Below, piece by piece: positions 34,954 through 46,158 of a stretch of DNA of 64,000 bases. The notes below the pieces were generated by a model. It was given only the letters and a program-made list of their open reading frames with translations, searched no databases and was not told where the DNA came from. Where the stretch lies: contig OV277870.1 of NCBI GenBank assembly GCA_922989275.2, forward strand, positions 46,310,356 through 46,374,355, read 5' to 3'. A program made the position numbers and the translations under genes. Each line of letters begins with the position of its first letter. The first letter of the stretch is position 1. The DNA comes from Gari tellinella. Taxonomy: Eukaryota; Mollusca; Bivalvia; Cardiida; Psammobiidae.

Positions 34954-35244
34954 ATTTAGTATCCCTGTTAAAGCGGTTATATAGTAAATATGTAATGTGA
35001 AACATACAAGGTAGATAACCTACAACTTACTTGTTGGTTTTGATTCAAATCACTGACTGCCCTTGTACAAATGGTTTACTGAACGTGGTATGTTCCTTGT
35101 TTTGAGTGACGAATTCAATTGGAAACTATATTTTATGAATTGTTCAAATTAGCACAGTATGCGCTGTTGTAATTGTTTGGCTGATGAAATGTCGACAAAT
35201 AGACAAGCATATCGTAGAATATTATTTTGTTGCTTTGATTTTTA

Positions 35245-35408
35245 CAGGGGTTAGCGCGAACGCAGACCCCCACACATATAAATTGCGTACCCGAGTAACC
35301 CACATTTGGGGTTATCGCAGGCGTCAGCTCAATCGAAGTGCAATGAAAGAGCCTCTTCCTGGGGAAACCGCCTGGATGATCACGGTATTCCCTGTACCAG
35401 GTAAGTAT
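35245..35408 (-). ncRNA. U1 snRNA copy 12
   Basis: Full length; flank shares GGTTTACTGAACG with copies 07 and 13. Confidence 0.93.
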
Positions 35409-35851
35409 GCTTTGGCTTGGTGAAGAGGGTATTTGTGTCAAATAGTTTTTACAATGGATTGGTACGCAAATATTAAAAACGTTTTCCATCGTGAAAACAA
35501 GCTCTATGTCAGGCATAATCCATGTCATAAATTAGAGTACATACTGTGTATACGCTCGATTGTGTTTCTGACTTTTATTTCACGAGCAATATTGCCATAG
35601 AGTATCTCTCAACTGCTAAACGTTTATCGTACGTACATGTTTTAACAGCAAACTAGCCTCTGAACCAATACGTACTATTCCATGCAATGCAAACACGTGA
35701 GTTGAGTTCGGAGATATTCAGTTCTTTAAAACTCTATAAAATTCTATATAAATATAGGGTTGAATGTGTTCAAACTGCCAAAAAGTCGAATCTGAACGTA
35801 AGAGAAAACAGAGTTTAATAAAAACGAGATAAAAAACAGAAAAAGCGAAAG

Positions 35852-35971
35852 AAGCCTACGGCACCCGGTATTCCCAAGCGGTCACCCATCCAAGTACTGA
35901 CCGGGCTCGACGTTGCTTAACTTCGGTGATCGGACGAGAACCGGTGTTTTCAACGTGATATGGCCGTAGAC
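35852..35971 (-). rRNA. 5S rRNA copy 45
   Basis: Full length; U1 block downstream, gamma upstream. Confidence 0.96.
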
Positions 35972-36378
35972 ATATGTATCCTTAATATATGCGCTTATAA
36001 AGTATAAAACCAAACTTTAAACCAGTTTAGAACAGCACAAAGGCAATAGCAGGCAACATTAACGTCAAGCCCAACTATATTTAATCAACTGTTGCTAATA
36101 AATGATGCAAGGACACTGTTTCTAGCTTGAGCATTAACCATTTACTATTTATTCTGTATACATGTACCAGCACTACATACATGGTCGTGCGGAAGACTCG
36201 GTGGGTTCTACACCGTTTGCATAGGACAAGTGTACTCTTCATAAGTACACTCTTTGTAAATGACGACCATACTCGTCGCCAGGGTTGAATGTGTTTAAAC
36301 CATCAAAAAGTGAAATCTAAACACAGTAGAAAATAAAAAAGAGAAAAAAAGAATAAAAAAAACCAGAAAAAAAGAAAG

Positions 36379-36498
36379 AAGCCTACGGCACCGGGTATTC
36401 CCAAGCGGTCACCCATCCAAGTACTGACCGGGCTCGACGTTGCTTAACTTCGGTGATCGGACGAGAACCGGTGTTTTCAACGTGATATGGCCGTAGAC
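36379..36498 (-). rRNA. 5S rRNA copy 46
   Basis: Full length with private G106C; gamma downstream, alpha upstream. Confidence 0.95.
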
Positions 36499-36898
36499 AT
36501 ATGTAGCCGAAATATATGCGCTTATAAATTATAAAACCAAACTTTAAACCAATTTAGAACATCACAAAGGCAATAGCAGGCAACATTAACGTCAAGCCCA
36601 ACTGTATTTAAACAACTGTTGCTAATAAATGATGCAAGGGCACTGTTTCTAGCTTGAGCGTTAACCATTTACTATTAGTTCTATATATAAACACTACATA
36701 CATGGTCGTGCGGAAGACTAGATGGGTTCTATACCGTTTGCATAGGACAAGTGTACTCTTCATAAGTACACTCTTTGTAAATGACAACCATACTCGTCGC
36801 CAGGGTTGAATGTGTTTAAACTGCCAAAAAGTGAAATCTTAACACGGTAGAAAATAAAAAAGAGAAAAAAGGATAAAAAAAAACAGAAAAAAAGAAAG

Positions 36899-37018
36899 AA
36901 GCCTACGGCACCCGGTATTCCCAAGCGGTCACCCATCCAAGTACTGACCGGGCTCGACGTTGCTTAACTTCGGTGATCGGACGAGAACCGGTGTTTTCAA
37001 CGTGATATGGCCGTAGAC
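36899..37018 (-). rRNA. 5S rRNA copy 47
   Basis: Full length; alpha downstream, beta upstream. Confidence 0.96.
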
Positions 37019-37417
37019 ATATGTAGGCGGAATATATGCGCTTATAAATTATAAAACCAAACTTTAAACCAATTTAGAACATCACAAAGGCAATAGCAGG
37101 CAACATTAACGTCAAGCCCAACTATATTTAAACAACTGTTGCTAATGAATGATGCAAGGGCACTGTTTCTAGCTTGAGCGTTAACCATTTACTATTAGTT
37201 CTATATATAAGCACTACATACATGGTCGTGCGGAAGACTAGATGGGTTCTATACCGTTTGCATAGGACAAGTGTACTCTTCATAAGTACACTCTTTGTAA
37301 ATGACGACCATACTCGTCGCCAGGGTTGAATGTGTTTAAACAGCCAAAAAGTGAAATCTAAACATAGTAGAAAATAAAAAAGAGAAATAAAAAGATAAAA
37401 AACTGAAAAAAAGAAAG

Positions 37418-37537
37418 AAGCCTACTGCACCCGGTATTCCCAAGCGGTCACCCATCCAAGTACTGACCGGGCTCGACGTTGCTTAACTTCGGTGATCGGA
37501 CGAGAACCGGTGTTTTCAACGTGATGTGGCCGTAGAC
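37418..37537 (-). rRNA. 5S rRNA copy 48 (U1-proximal variant)
   Basis: U12C and C112A; beta downstream, U1 block upstream. Confidence 0.95.
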
Positions 37538-37828
37538 ATTTAGTATCCCTGTTAAAGCGGTTATATAGTAAATATGTAATGTGAAACATACAAGGTAGAT
37601 AACCTACAACTTACTTGTTGGTTTTGATTCAAATCACTGACTGCCCTTGTACAAATGGTTTACTGAACGTGGTATGTTCCTTGTTTTGAGTGACGAATTC
37701 AATTGGAAACTATATTTTATGAATTGTTCAAATTAGCACAGTATGCGCTGTTGTAATTGTTTGGCTGATGAAATGTCGACAAATAGACAAGCATATCGTA
37801 GAATATTATTTTGTTGCTTTGATTTTTA

Positions 37829-37992
37829 CAGGGGTTAGCGCGAACGCAGACCCCCACACATATAAATTGCGTACCCGAGTAACCCACATTTGGGGTTATC
37901 GCAGGCGTCAGCTCAATCGAAGTGCAATGAAAGAGCCTCTTCCTGGGGAAACCGCCTGGATGATCACGGTATTCCCTGTACCAGGTAAGTAT
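37829..37992 (-). ncRNA. U1 snRNA copy 13
   Basis: Full length; exactly 2,584 bp from copy 12. Confidence 0.93.
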
Positions 37993-38435
37993 GCTTTGGC
38001 TTGGTGAAGAGGGTATTTGTGTCAAATAGTTTTTACAATGGATTGGTACGCAAATATTAAAAACGTTTTCCATCGTGAAAACAAGCTCTATGTCAGGCAT
38101 AATCCATGTCATAAATTAGAGTACATACTGTGTATACGCTCGATTGTGTTTCTGACTTTTATTTCACGAGCAATATTGCCATAGAGTATCTCTCAACTGC
38201 TAAACGTTTATCGTACGTACATGTTTTAACAGCAAACTAGCCTCTGAACCAATACGTACTATTCCATGCAATGCAAACACGTGAGTTGAGTTCGGAGATA
38301 TTCAGTTCTTTAAAACTCTATAAAATTCTATATAAATATAGGGTTGAATGTGTTCAAACTGCCAAAAAGTCGAATCTGAACGTAAGAGAAAACAGAGTTT
38401 AATAAAAACGAGATAAAAAACAGAAAAAGCGAAAG

Positions 38436-38555
38436 AAGCCTACGGCACCCGGTATTCCCAAGCGGTCACCCATCCAAGTACTGACCGGGCTCGACGTTGC
38501 TTAACTTCGGTGATCGGACGAGAACCGGTGTTTTCAACGTGATATGGCCGTAGAC
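38436..38555 (-). rRNA. 5S rRNA copy 49
   Basis: Full length; U1 block downstream, gamma upstream. Confidence 0.96.
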
Positions 38556-38956
38556 ATATGTATCCTTAATATATGCGCTTATAAAGTATAAAACCAAACT
38601 TTAAACCAGTTTAGAACAGCACAAAGGCAATAGCAGGCAACATTAACGTCAAGCCCAACTATATTTAATCAACTGTTGCTAATAAATGATGCAAGGACAC
38701 TGTTTCTAGCTTGAGCATTAACCATTTACTATTTATTCTGTATACCAGCACTACATACATGGTCGTGCGGAAGACTCGGTGGGTTCTACACCGTTTGCAT
38801 AGGACAAGTGTACTCTTCATAAGTACACTCTTTGTAAATGACGACCATACTCGTCGCCAGGGTTGAATGTGTTTAAACCATCAAAAAGTGAAATCTAAAC
38901 ACAGTAGAAAATAAAAAAGAGAAAAAAAGAATAAAAAAAACCAGAAAAAAAGAAAG

Positions 38957-39076
38957 AAGCCTACGGCACCCGGTATTCCCAAGCGGTCACCCATCCAAGT
39001 ACTGACCGGGCTCGACGTTGCTTAACTTCGGTGATCGGACGAGAACCGGTGTTTTCAACGTGATATGGCCGTAGAC
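38957..39076 (-). rRNA. 5S rRNA copy 50
   Basis: Full length; gamma downstream, alpha upstream. Confidence 0.96.
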
Positions 39077-39474
39077 ATATGTAGCCGGAATATATGCGCT
39101 TATAAATTATAAAACCAAACTTTAAACCAATTTAGAACATCACAAAGGCAATAGCAGGCAACATTAACGTCAAGCCCAACTGTATTTAAACAACTGTTGC
39201 TAATAAATGATGCAAGGGCACTGTTTCTAGCTTGAGCGTTAACCATTTACTATTAGTTCTATATATAAACACTACATACATGGTCGTGCGGAAGACTAGA
39301 TGGGTTCTATACCGTTTGCATAGGACAAGTGTACTCTTCATAAGTACACTCTTTGTAAATGACAACCATACTCGTCGCCAGGGTTGAATGTGTTTAAACT
39401 GCCAAAAAGTGAAATCTAAACACGGTAGAAAATAAAAAAGAGAAAAAAGGATAAAAAAACAGAAAAAAAGAAAG

Positions 39475-39563
39475 AAGCCTACGGCACCCGGTATTCCCAA
39501 GCGGTCACCCATCCAAGTACTGACCGGGCTCGACGTTGCTTAACTTCGGTGATCGGACGAGAA
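39475..39563 (-). pseudogene. 5S rRNA copy 51, 3' fragment (nt 32-120)
   Basis: Split by the Ngaro-like element. Box A, intermediate element and box C all lie in this part, so internal promoter signals remain although the 5' 31 nt are 4.7 kb away. Confidence 0.96.
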
Positions 39564-39762
39564 TGTTTATTTCACGCGTTTCGTCAGTATAGCGTGAAAT
39601 ATATGTCTGATGCGGAACGTTCTTTCAACAGTATGTTTGAAAAGCCGCGTACAGGGTTCACAGTTGGTGGAGTATGCACGAGTGTATCGTGTGTGTAAAG
39701 AGTACATAGATAGGGTATGTGGATTGACTAGCTTATTCTACCAGACGACACTGTTAAAGCAA
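39564..39762 (+). repeat. A1 split direct repeat
   Basis: 199 bp, repeated as A2 with two differences noticed (TCTGATG/TCTTATG; GCTTATT/GCTCATT). Begins TGTTTATTTCACGC and holds a 9-bp palindrome ATTTCACGC (39569) / GCGTGAAAT (39592). Confidence 0.95.
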
Positions 39763-39815
39763 CATCGCATTTAATACTTAGTTTTCTAGTTTTGCCACGT
39801 GTAGTTAATTTGAGC

Positions 39816-40094
39816 ATGGCCTCCGAAAACGAAACTCTGTCGCGTCTAGAGCAACTTATGGCTTCCAAAGTTGACGCCTTCGAACAACGCTTCTCCAACT
39901 CCCATAGACAGATTTCACCGGCTGAGCTGACGCAGATTATAGAAGGGCTGAGTAGCAGTAAACTTTACACATTCAGGAAGAAAGGAAACGAGGAACAGCA
40001 TAAAATCAACACACAGGTTCTGGAGGTTGAATCAAGCAGGAGTGCAGGGTTGCTGTCCCAGAGAATGGCGCATCCAACGCTGAGCAAAAGATAA
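39816..40094 (+). pseudogene. Ngaro-like Gag, truncated
   Basis: 92 codons from ATG 39816. Begins MASENETLSRLEQLMASKVD, a short coiled-coil-like start, then FRKKGNEEQHKINTQVLEVE, resembling the 'KKGNEEQ.K.N..VL' signature of DIRS/Ngaro first ORFs. It stops at 40092-40094, far short of a full Gag; AGVAVPENGASNAEQK-like coding continues in another frame (about 40045-40120), so a frameshift ended it. An A-rich tract at 40260-40290 separates it from the RT remnant. Confidence 0.7.
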
Positions 40095-40306
40095 GTAAAG
40101 TTTTGTCAAAATCTTTCGAGAGTGTAAAAAGTCAGTTCAGGGTCTGGACCTTGTGACACCAGTCGGTAAGTTAAGGTGTTGTTTAAATCACTGGAAAGTA
40201 GCAGGCGCTATGGAGTACATATTGCATGTTGTAGCTCAGGGGTATATGTTACTTTTCCACAAAAAAAAAAAAAAATAAAAAATAAAAAATTCCAAAAAGG
40301 GCGTTT

Positions 40307-40660
40307 AAAATAATAGGTGAAGTAAAGAATCTTCGTCAGAAAGGGTGCATATCTAAGGTGCAGCATCTGTCGCACGTCGTTAATAGGTTAACGGTTGCTT
40401 TGGCAAAGCTCGAAAGCTTAGGTTAGTTTAAATATAAGTGTTGTTTTGAAGATCAGTCGGTAGCCAAGCATATGCTTGTCGCCGGTAATTTTATATTTTC
40501 ATTTGATATTCGGAGTGCTTATCACCACGTGATGATTTATCATGAACATTGGACTTACTTCGGTATGTCTTTGGATTTTGACGGTCAGTTGCGTTATTTT
40601 GTATTTAATGAACTGTCGTTTGGTATTTCGACAGCAGGGTATACATTTACAAAAAGTTAA
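40307..40660 (+). pseudogene. Ngaro-like reverse transcriptase, N-terminal remnant
   Basis: One frame with a stop at 40424. Reads KGCISKVQHLSHVVNRLTVAL, then FSFDIRSAYHHVMIYHEHWTYFG and YFVFNELSFGISTAGYTFTK, which are RT motifs of the DIRS/Ngaro group (D in FDIRSAYHHV is the first catalytic aspartate). The usual stretch between 'LTVA.GK' and 'FDL.S.YHH' is shortened. The following 360 bp (40661-41022) carry only decayed RT sequence. Confidence 0.8.
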
Positions 40661-41022
40661 TGCGTGTTATAGTAAAATAATAAATAAATAAATAAATGAA
40701 GATCTCAGGATTTGAAGATATTCCCCAGTCCATTGATGGAGCCCCCCATTGTTCCCGATAGTCGTGAAAAAGCATGCAGCATAAGCTGTCAGCGTTTATA
40801 CCAATCTCAGTTTACCTGGTGAGGCCCAGATAAACTCATGCTTTAGAGGCTTTTCAATGGTTATTTCTAACCAAACTATCAAATATAAAGGTCGGTTATC
40901 ACATGAGACGCTTCAATGGATCTTTGCTACCGGCATGTGTACAAGACCCATGCTTTTTGCAAGGAAATTGTCTGGCAAGGTGTTATGACCGAAATATTGC
41001 CAGGAAATGTCTTTAAGTTAGA

Positions 41023-42353
41023 GTGGTCGTGTTTCTTGACGACGGACTAGGTAGAGATCGTACCTTTAAGGAGGAAAAATTAGTTTCAGATTATATGCAC
41101 GTTGATTTATCTATATTCGGGTTTTTGATAACAGAGGACAAGTGTACTTGGTTTCCATGTCAAAATTTGAGTTGGTTGGGTTATAATTGGAACACAGCAG
41201 ACGGCACACTGTCTGTCACTGCTGACCGCATAACGCGCGCATTAACGTTAATAGAAGAGTTATCTGCTATTGTCGCCGGTAGGTTAATGCTTCCAGTTAG
41301 GAAAAATTGCACTTCTTGTTGGTCAGTTGATTTCAATGAAAACTGCAGTTGGACATGCAGTCCGCTTGAGGGCGAGGTGTTTTTATCAGTGTTATCCATC
41401 GGGCTAATTGGGAAGCGATCGTTATCGGTAAGTGCTCGGGCTCTAGATGAGATTGAGTTTTGGCGCGAAAATATTAGCTTAATGAATAAAGCAAAGTTAA
41501 GTTCGAATAGTATTAATGAGACACATGAGTCAACAGTCGTCTTTTGTGACGCCAGTGGAGCTGGATTTGGGGGATTTGTTGAAGGTAAGGCAGACAGCCA
41601 GGTCATTGGGTGCTGGTCAGAGGCTGAATGTGGACTAAGTTCTATTTGGCGAGAGCTTGATGTCGTGCATAGGGTGTAAAACAGTTCACTTAACAGCCTG
41701 GAAGGGCAGAAGGTATGTAGTATATATTGACAATAAGAATGTCGCTAGTATATTGAAGGTTGGTAGCAAAACAGCTCCATTTACAAAATATTGCAATTGA
41801 AATAGATAACGTTTGAAAAGGCCATGAAGTTTCTTTGATGTTTAGTTGGATACCTAGAGAGAATAATGTAGAAGCAGATGTCTTCAGGAGATGTACATAC
41901 AGCGATGATTGGTCAATTGCTGGTCATGTTTATGCCCCGTTAGATAAGAAATGGGGTCCTTATAGCTGTGACATGTTTGCATGTAATTATAATTCAAAAT
42001 GTAAAATATTTTACTCAAAGTAGTGGTGCCCTGGCACATCAGCCATAGATGCATCGAGTTGTAGCTGGTTCGGAGAAAACGGTTGGTTAGTACCGCCACC
42101 ACGCCTTGTACATGTATCAATGTGTATACGCAAGATATTGAAAGAAAGCTGTGTGTGCACTTTATTAGTACCGATTTGGAAATCTGCTCCATATTGGCCA
42201 TACTTGTTTCCAAAGGATCAAACAAGATCAGAGTTTGTAAATGACATTTTCATTTTTCAGCCAGGAAAATTGGCTGAAAGCGGTAAAGGCAAGAAATGCG
42301 TATTTGACGGAATACCTCTGTCTTTTGGTTTAATTGCACTGAGGTTCGAGTAG
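41023..42353 (+). pseudogene. Ngaro-like RT catalytic core and RNase H remnant
   Basis: 41023-41679 reads VVFLDDGLGRDRT (the catalytic D-D pair), the RT thumb-like FLITEDKCTWFPCQNLSWLGYNWNT, then RNase H VVFCDASGAGFGGFVEG and SSIWREL. After a frameshift, YIDNKNVASILKVGSK (about 41722-41770) and FSWIPRENNVEADVFRR with DDW (41841-41912) continue RNase H. WCPGTSAIDAS, WLVPPPRLV and LVPIWKSAPYWPYLFP follow in the same frame through a TAG at 42021. This C-terminal block is characteristic of DIRS-group elements. At least two frameshifts and one stop. Confidence 0.82.
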
Positions 42354-42479
42354 AGAGATTATTGTTATGTCTTTGTTTCGCAGAATTGAACTTGGCGGAA
42401 TGTGAAGAGGCTGGGGTACAGAAAGGCAATGTTGAGTGTGTGCAATTTGGTGATCTACCGGGCAAAATGGTGGTTTTCC

Positions 42480-43322
42480 TGACTAGGGCCAAAAGTGACA
42501 GTACGAACGCTAAGTATTTTGAGTTATTTTAAAAAGTGGGAACAGTTTATTATCCAAAAAGGAGGATCGGCACCACACGCGTCCCCGATCCATGTGGATT
42601 TGTATTTGACTGATCTAATGGACAAACGTGTTTTCCATTCAGTGATTTTATCTACCATGTATAGCATTAAGTGGGTGCACACACTGAGAAGTAACAGATC
42701 CAACGGACAATTTGTTCATTTAGAACCTTATAGAGGCTTCTAAACGTAAGTTAAAGAAACCTGTATGTAAGAAAGAGCCAATTTCAACAGACACTTTAGT
42801 TTCATTATGCAGCAAATATGTTGATTCTACAGACATATTGGTTATTCGTGAATTATGTATGATTTTGATTGCATTTTCCGGTGTGTTTTTTTTATGATTT
42901 GACGAATTTGTTAAATTACATTGTAACGACATAGGGTTTTGCATTGAATATGTTTCTATATTTATAAGAAAAAGTAAACGGACCAATATCGCCAGGGTCA
43001 AAACGAAGTCATTTTAAAAGGTGATACTGTAGCATGTCCGTATAAAATGCTTAAGAGATATTTCGAACAAGCAGGTTTAACGGTTACTGATGATGCTTTT
43101 TTATTTAGACCTTGTTTTCGATCGAAAGGAAAATGTGGTCTGACCACTAAGACTCAATGTCTTAGTTATACACGTACAAGAGAAACTCTTACTTTCGGGT
43201 TAAGGGAAATAGTGGGGTATTTGAACATTGGTTTGTATACATTGTGATTGCAGTATAAAGATGGGTATATTGCAGACTCTTTAGAGAGAAGATTGGGTGT
43301 ATCCAGATCTCTTGCACTATGA
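42480..43322 (+). pseudogene. Ngaro-like tyrosine recombinase remnant
   Basis: Enzyme that would integrate the circular DNA copy. The N-terminal core-binding part reads YFKKWEQFIIQKGGSAPHASPIHVDLYLTDL. The catalytic part follows: ILVIRELCMILIAFSGVFF, then a TGA at 42895-42897 exactly where family members have the catalytic arginine of 'GFLRFDEL' (CGA to TGA), then FDEFVKLHCNDIGFCIEYVSIF. After a frameshift it continues with MLKRYFEQAGL (43047). KDGYIADSLERRLGVSRSL keeps the likely nucleophile tyrosine at 43266-43268. The His-X-X-Arg segment is not recognisable. Confidence 0.78.
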
Positions 43323-43393
43323 AACATTTGTGTAAGGGTTGTGAACATCACCAAGTCTCTTCGGTTTTCATCTAGCCCGCTCTTTTCGTTTTC

Positions 43394-43456
43394 TAAAACG
43401 CCCGTCTGGTATTGCATATAGTCTTATGTTGTTTGTTTTATAAGTGTAGAAAAGAC
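43394..43456 (+). repeat. B1 split direct repeat
   Basis: 63 bp starting TAAAACGCCCGTCTGG and ending GTAGAAAAGAC, identical to B2 as far as read; directly abuts A2. Confidence 0.95.
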
Positions 43457-43655
43457 TGTTTATTTCACGCGTTTCGTCAGTATAGCGTGAAATATATGTC
43501 TTATGCGGAACGTTCTTTCAACAGTATGTTTGAAAAGCCGCGTACAGGGTTCACAGTTGGTGGAGTATGCACGAGTGTATCGTGTGTGTAAAGAGTACAT
43601 AGATAGGGTATGTGGATTGACTAGCTCATTCTACCAGACGACACTGTTAAAGCAA
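43457..43655 (+). repeat. A2 split direct repeat
   Basis: 199 bp, about 99% identical to A1. The B1-A2 junction reproduces the end-to-end joint of the presumed circular intermediate. Confidence 0.95.
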
Positions 43656-44190
43656 ACTTTAAATGTTTAAAGAAATTTTAATGAGTATTTTGCGGTATTG
43701 ATAACTGCATTTTTTGAATGTCTACATGCTTTGATATGTCTTTACATGTAAAACCATATATCTACAAAGAATGAGGTCCGGCATTCTTGCGATCTGACAG
43801 CTATCTATTGGATCAAGTGAATAGTTCATTTGATTACATGTGATAGAGACGTTCGGACACAGGTTTCCAGAGTTTTCATAAATGTTTTATCTCTGGTTTT
43901 TCCTGGGCGAGTCGGTTCGCTGCATCTTTGTTAGTATTTCAGAACTCTTTTTTGAACACTATTAACGTTTTGTCGTTTTTTGCGAAAATTTCATTTTGGA
44001 TAATCCAGTTTTGCCTTAGCAAATAGGGGATTTAAATCCATATTTGTAGATATATGGTCGGTGAATGGTTTTTCAATGGTTGCAAACCCATTGTAAATGT
44101 TGCTGATATAGCCATTGGTACTGCTAAATGTTTGATTCTGTTCAGGCACTTGTCAGCCTACATTGCATTTCACGTGGCACGTGGCACAAA
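43656..44190 (+). other. Unique segment between A2 and B2
   Basis: 535 bp with no open frame of note and no resemblance to the array; its place between A2 and B2 is normal for Ngaro-type ends, though longer than I would expect. Confidence 0.6.
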
Positions 44191-44253
44191 TAAAACGCCC
44201 GTCTGGTATTGCATATAGTCTTATGTTGTTTGTTTTATAAGTGTAGAAAAGAC
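44191..44253 (+). repeat. B2 split direct repeat
   Basis: Right end of the element; its final GAC abuts CCGGTG of the 5S gene. Confidence 0.95.
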
Positions 44254-44284
44254 CCGGTGTTTTCAACGTGATATGGCCGTAGAC
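44254..44284 (-). pseudogene. 5S rRNA copy 51, 5' fragment (nt 1-31)
   Basis: Continues into a normal beta spacer upstream with its TATA-like box. Confidence 0.95.
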
Positions 44285-44683
44285 ATATGTAGGCGGAATA
44301 TATGCGCTTATAAATTATAAAACCAAACTTTAAACCAATTTAGAACATCACAAAGGCAATAGCAGGCAACATTAACGTCAAGCCCAACTATATTTAAACA
44401 ACTGTTGCTAATGAATGATGCAAGGGCACTGTTTCTAGCTTGAGCGTTAACCATTTACTATTAGTTCTATATATAAGCACTACATACATGGTCGTGCGGA
44501 AGACTAGATGGGTTCTATACCGTTTGCATAGGACAAGTGTACTCTTCATAAGTACACTCTTTGTAAATGACGACCATACTCGTCGCCAGGGTTGAATGTG
44601 TTTAAACAGCCAAAAAGTGAAATCTAAACATAGTAGAAAATAAAAAAGAGAAATAAAAAGATAAAAAACTGAAAAAAAGAAAG

Positions 44684-44803
44684 AAGCCTACTGCACCCGG
44701 TATTCCCAAGCGGTCACCCATCCAAGTACTGACCGGGCTCGACGTTGCTTAACTTCGGTGATCGGACGAGAACCGGTGTTTTCAACGTGATGTGGCCGTA
44801 GAC
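44684..44803 (-). rRNA. 5S rRNA copy 52 (U1-proximal variant)
   Basis: U12C and C112A; beta downstream, U1 block upstream. Confidence 0.95.
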
Positions 44804-45094
44804 ATTTAGTATCCCTGTTAAAGCGGTTATATAGTAAATATGTAATGTGAAACATACAAGGTAGATAACCTACAACTTACTTGTTGGTTTTGATTCAAAT
44901 CACTGACTGCCCTTGTACAAATGGTATACTGAACGTGGTATGTTCCTTGTTTTGAGTGACGAATTCAATTGGAAACTATATTTTATGAATTGTTCAAATT
45001 AGCACAGTATGCGCTGTTGTAATTGTTTGGCTGATGAAATGTCGACAAATAGACAAGCATATCGTAGAATATTATTTTGTTGCTTTGATTTTTA

Positions 45095-45258
45095 CAGGGG
45101 TTAGCGCGAACGCAGACCCCCACACATATAAATTGCGTACCCGAGTAACCCACATTTGGGGTTATCGCAGGCGTCAGCTCAATCGAAGTGCAATGAAAGA
45201 GCCTCTTCCTGGGGAAACCGCCTGGATGATCACGGTATTCCCTGTACCAGGTAAGTAT
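45095..45258 (-). ncRNA. U1 snRNA copy 14
   Basis: Full length; as copy 01. Confidence 0.93.
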
Positions 45259-45701
45259 GCTTTGGCTTGGTGAAGAGGGTATTTGTGTCAAATAGTTTTT
45301 ACAATGGATTGGTACGCAAATATTAAAAACGTTTTCCATCGTGAAAACAAGCTCTATGTCAGGCATAATCCATGTCATAAATTAGAGTACATACTGTGTA
45401 TACGCTCGATTGTGTTTCTGACTTTTATTTCACGAGCAATATTGCCATAGAGTATCTCTCAACTGCTAAACGTTTATCGTACGTACATGTTTTAACAGCA
45501 AACTAGCCTCTGAACCAATACGTACTATTCCATGCAATGCAAACACGTGAGTTGAGTTCGGAGATATTCAGTTCTTTAAAACTCTATAAAATTCTATATA
45601 AATATAGGGTTGAATGTGTTCAAACTGCCAAAAAGTCGAATCTGAACGTAAGAGAAAACAGAGTTTAATAAAAACGAGATAAAAAACAGAAAAAGCGAAA
45701 G

Positions 45702-45821
45702 AAGCCTACGGCACCCGGTATTCCCAAGCGGTCACCCATCCAAGTACTGACCGGGCTCGACGTTGCTTAACTTCGGTGATCGGACGAGAACCGGTGTTTT
45801 CAACGTGATATGGCCGTAGAC
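45702..45821 (-). rRNA. 5S rRNA copy 53
   Basis: Full length; U1 block downstream. Its upstream gamma spacer is split 191 bp away by the Tx1-like insertion. Confidence 0.96.
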
Positions 45822-46000
45822 ATATGTATCCTTAATATATGCGCTTATAAAGTATAAAACCAAACTTTAAACCAGTTTAGAACAGCACAAAGGCAATAGC
45901 AGGCAACATTAACGTCAAGCCCAACTATATTTAATCAACTGTTGCTAATAAATGATGCAAGGACACTGTTTCTAGCTTGAGCATTAACCATTTACTATTT

Positions 46001-46012
46001 ATTCTGTATACC
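46001..46012. repeat. 12-bp target duplication, left
   Basis: ATTCTGTATACC, repeated at 54243-54254 right after the poly(A). Intact gamma spacers hold it once. Confidence 0.9.
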
Positions 46013-46014
46013 GC

Positions 46015-46158
46015 GCGTGGGCCACAGAGGGCAAACTGTTCGCTATATTTAAATCTGCAAACGCTTGGCAAAAGGAAAACACATCATTGCGCCAGATAAA
46101 ATTCCAAGACTACAATGAGTGGATAAACTTACCTTGGCCAAAAGAACGAAAATATTAA
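46015..46158 (+). pseudogene. Coding-like tail of an unidentified ORF
   Basis: 47 codons open from the 5' junction to TAA at 46156: EGKLFAIFKSANAWQKENTS, then RQIKFQDYNEWINLPWPKERKY. The composition looks genuinely coding. It could be the C-terminus of the element's ORF1 or of another gene captured at the 5' end; I do not recognise it. Confidence 0.35.

Larger units (their letters stand above)
39564..44253 (+). mobile_element. Ngaro-like (DIRS-group) tyrosine-recombinase retrotransposon
   Basis: 4,690 bp inserted precisely in a 5S gene; removing it restores the gene base for base, with no target duplication, as expected for recombinase-mediated integration of a circular DNA. Split direct repeats are laid out A1 - genes - B1 - A2 - B2 (A 199 bp, B 63 bp), the Ngaro arrangement rather than the inverted ends of DIRS1. 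Coding remnants in order: Gag, reverse transcriptase, RNase H, tyrosine recombinase. Many stops, frameshifts and a missing central RT segment show the copy is dead. Confidence 0.92.

Noticed and set aside
39792..39815. Earlier non-ATG start for the Ngaro-like Gag
   Set aside because: TTG start with no support; MASEN at 39816 is the better start.
42120..42353. Separate small gene reading WKSAPYWPYLFP
   Set aside because: It is the same frame as the preceding RNase H remnant through one TAG and matches the C-terminal block of DIRS-group polyproteins.
39564..43655. A1 and A2 read as long terminal repeats of an LTR retrotransposon
   Set aside because: B1 abuts A2, B2 ends the element, there is no target duplication, no TG..CA ends and no integrase, and a tyrosine recombinase remnant is present; split direct repeats explain all of it.
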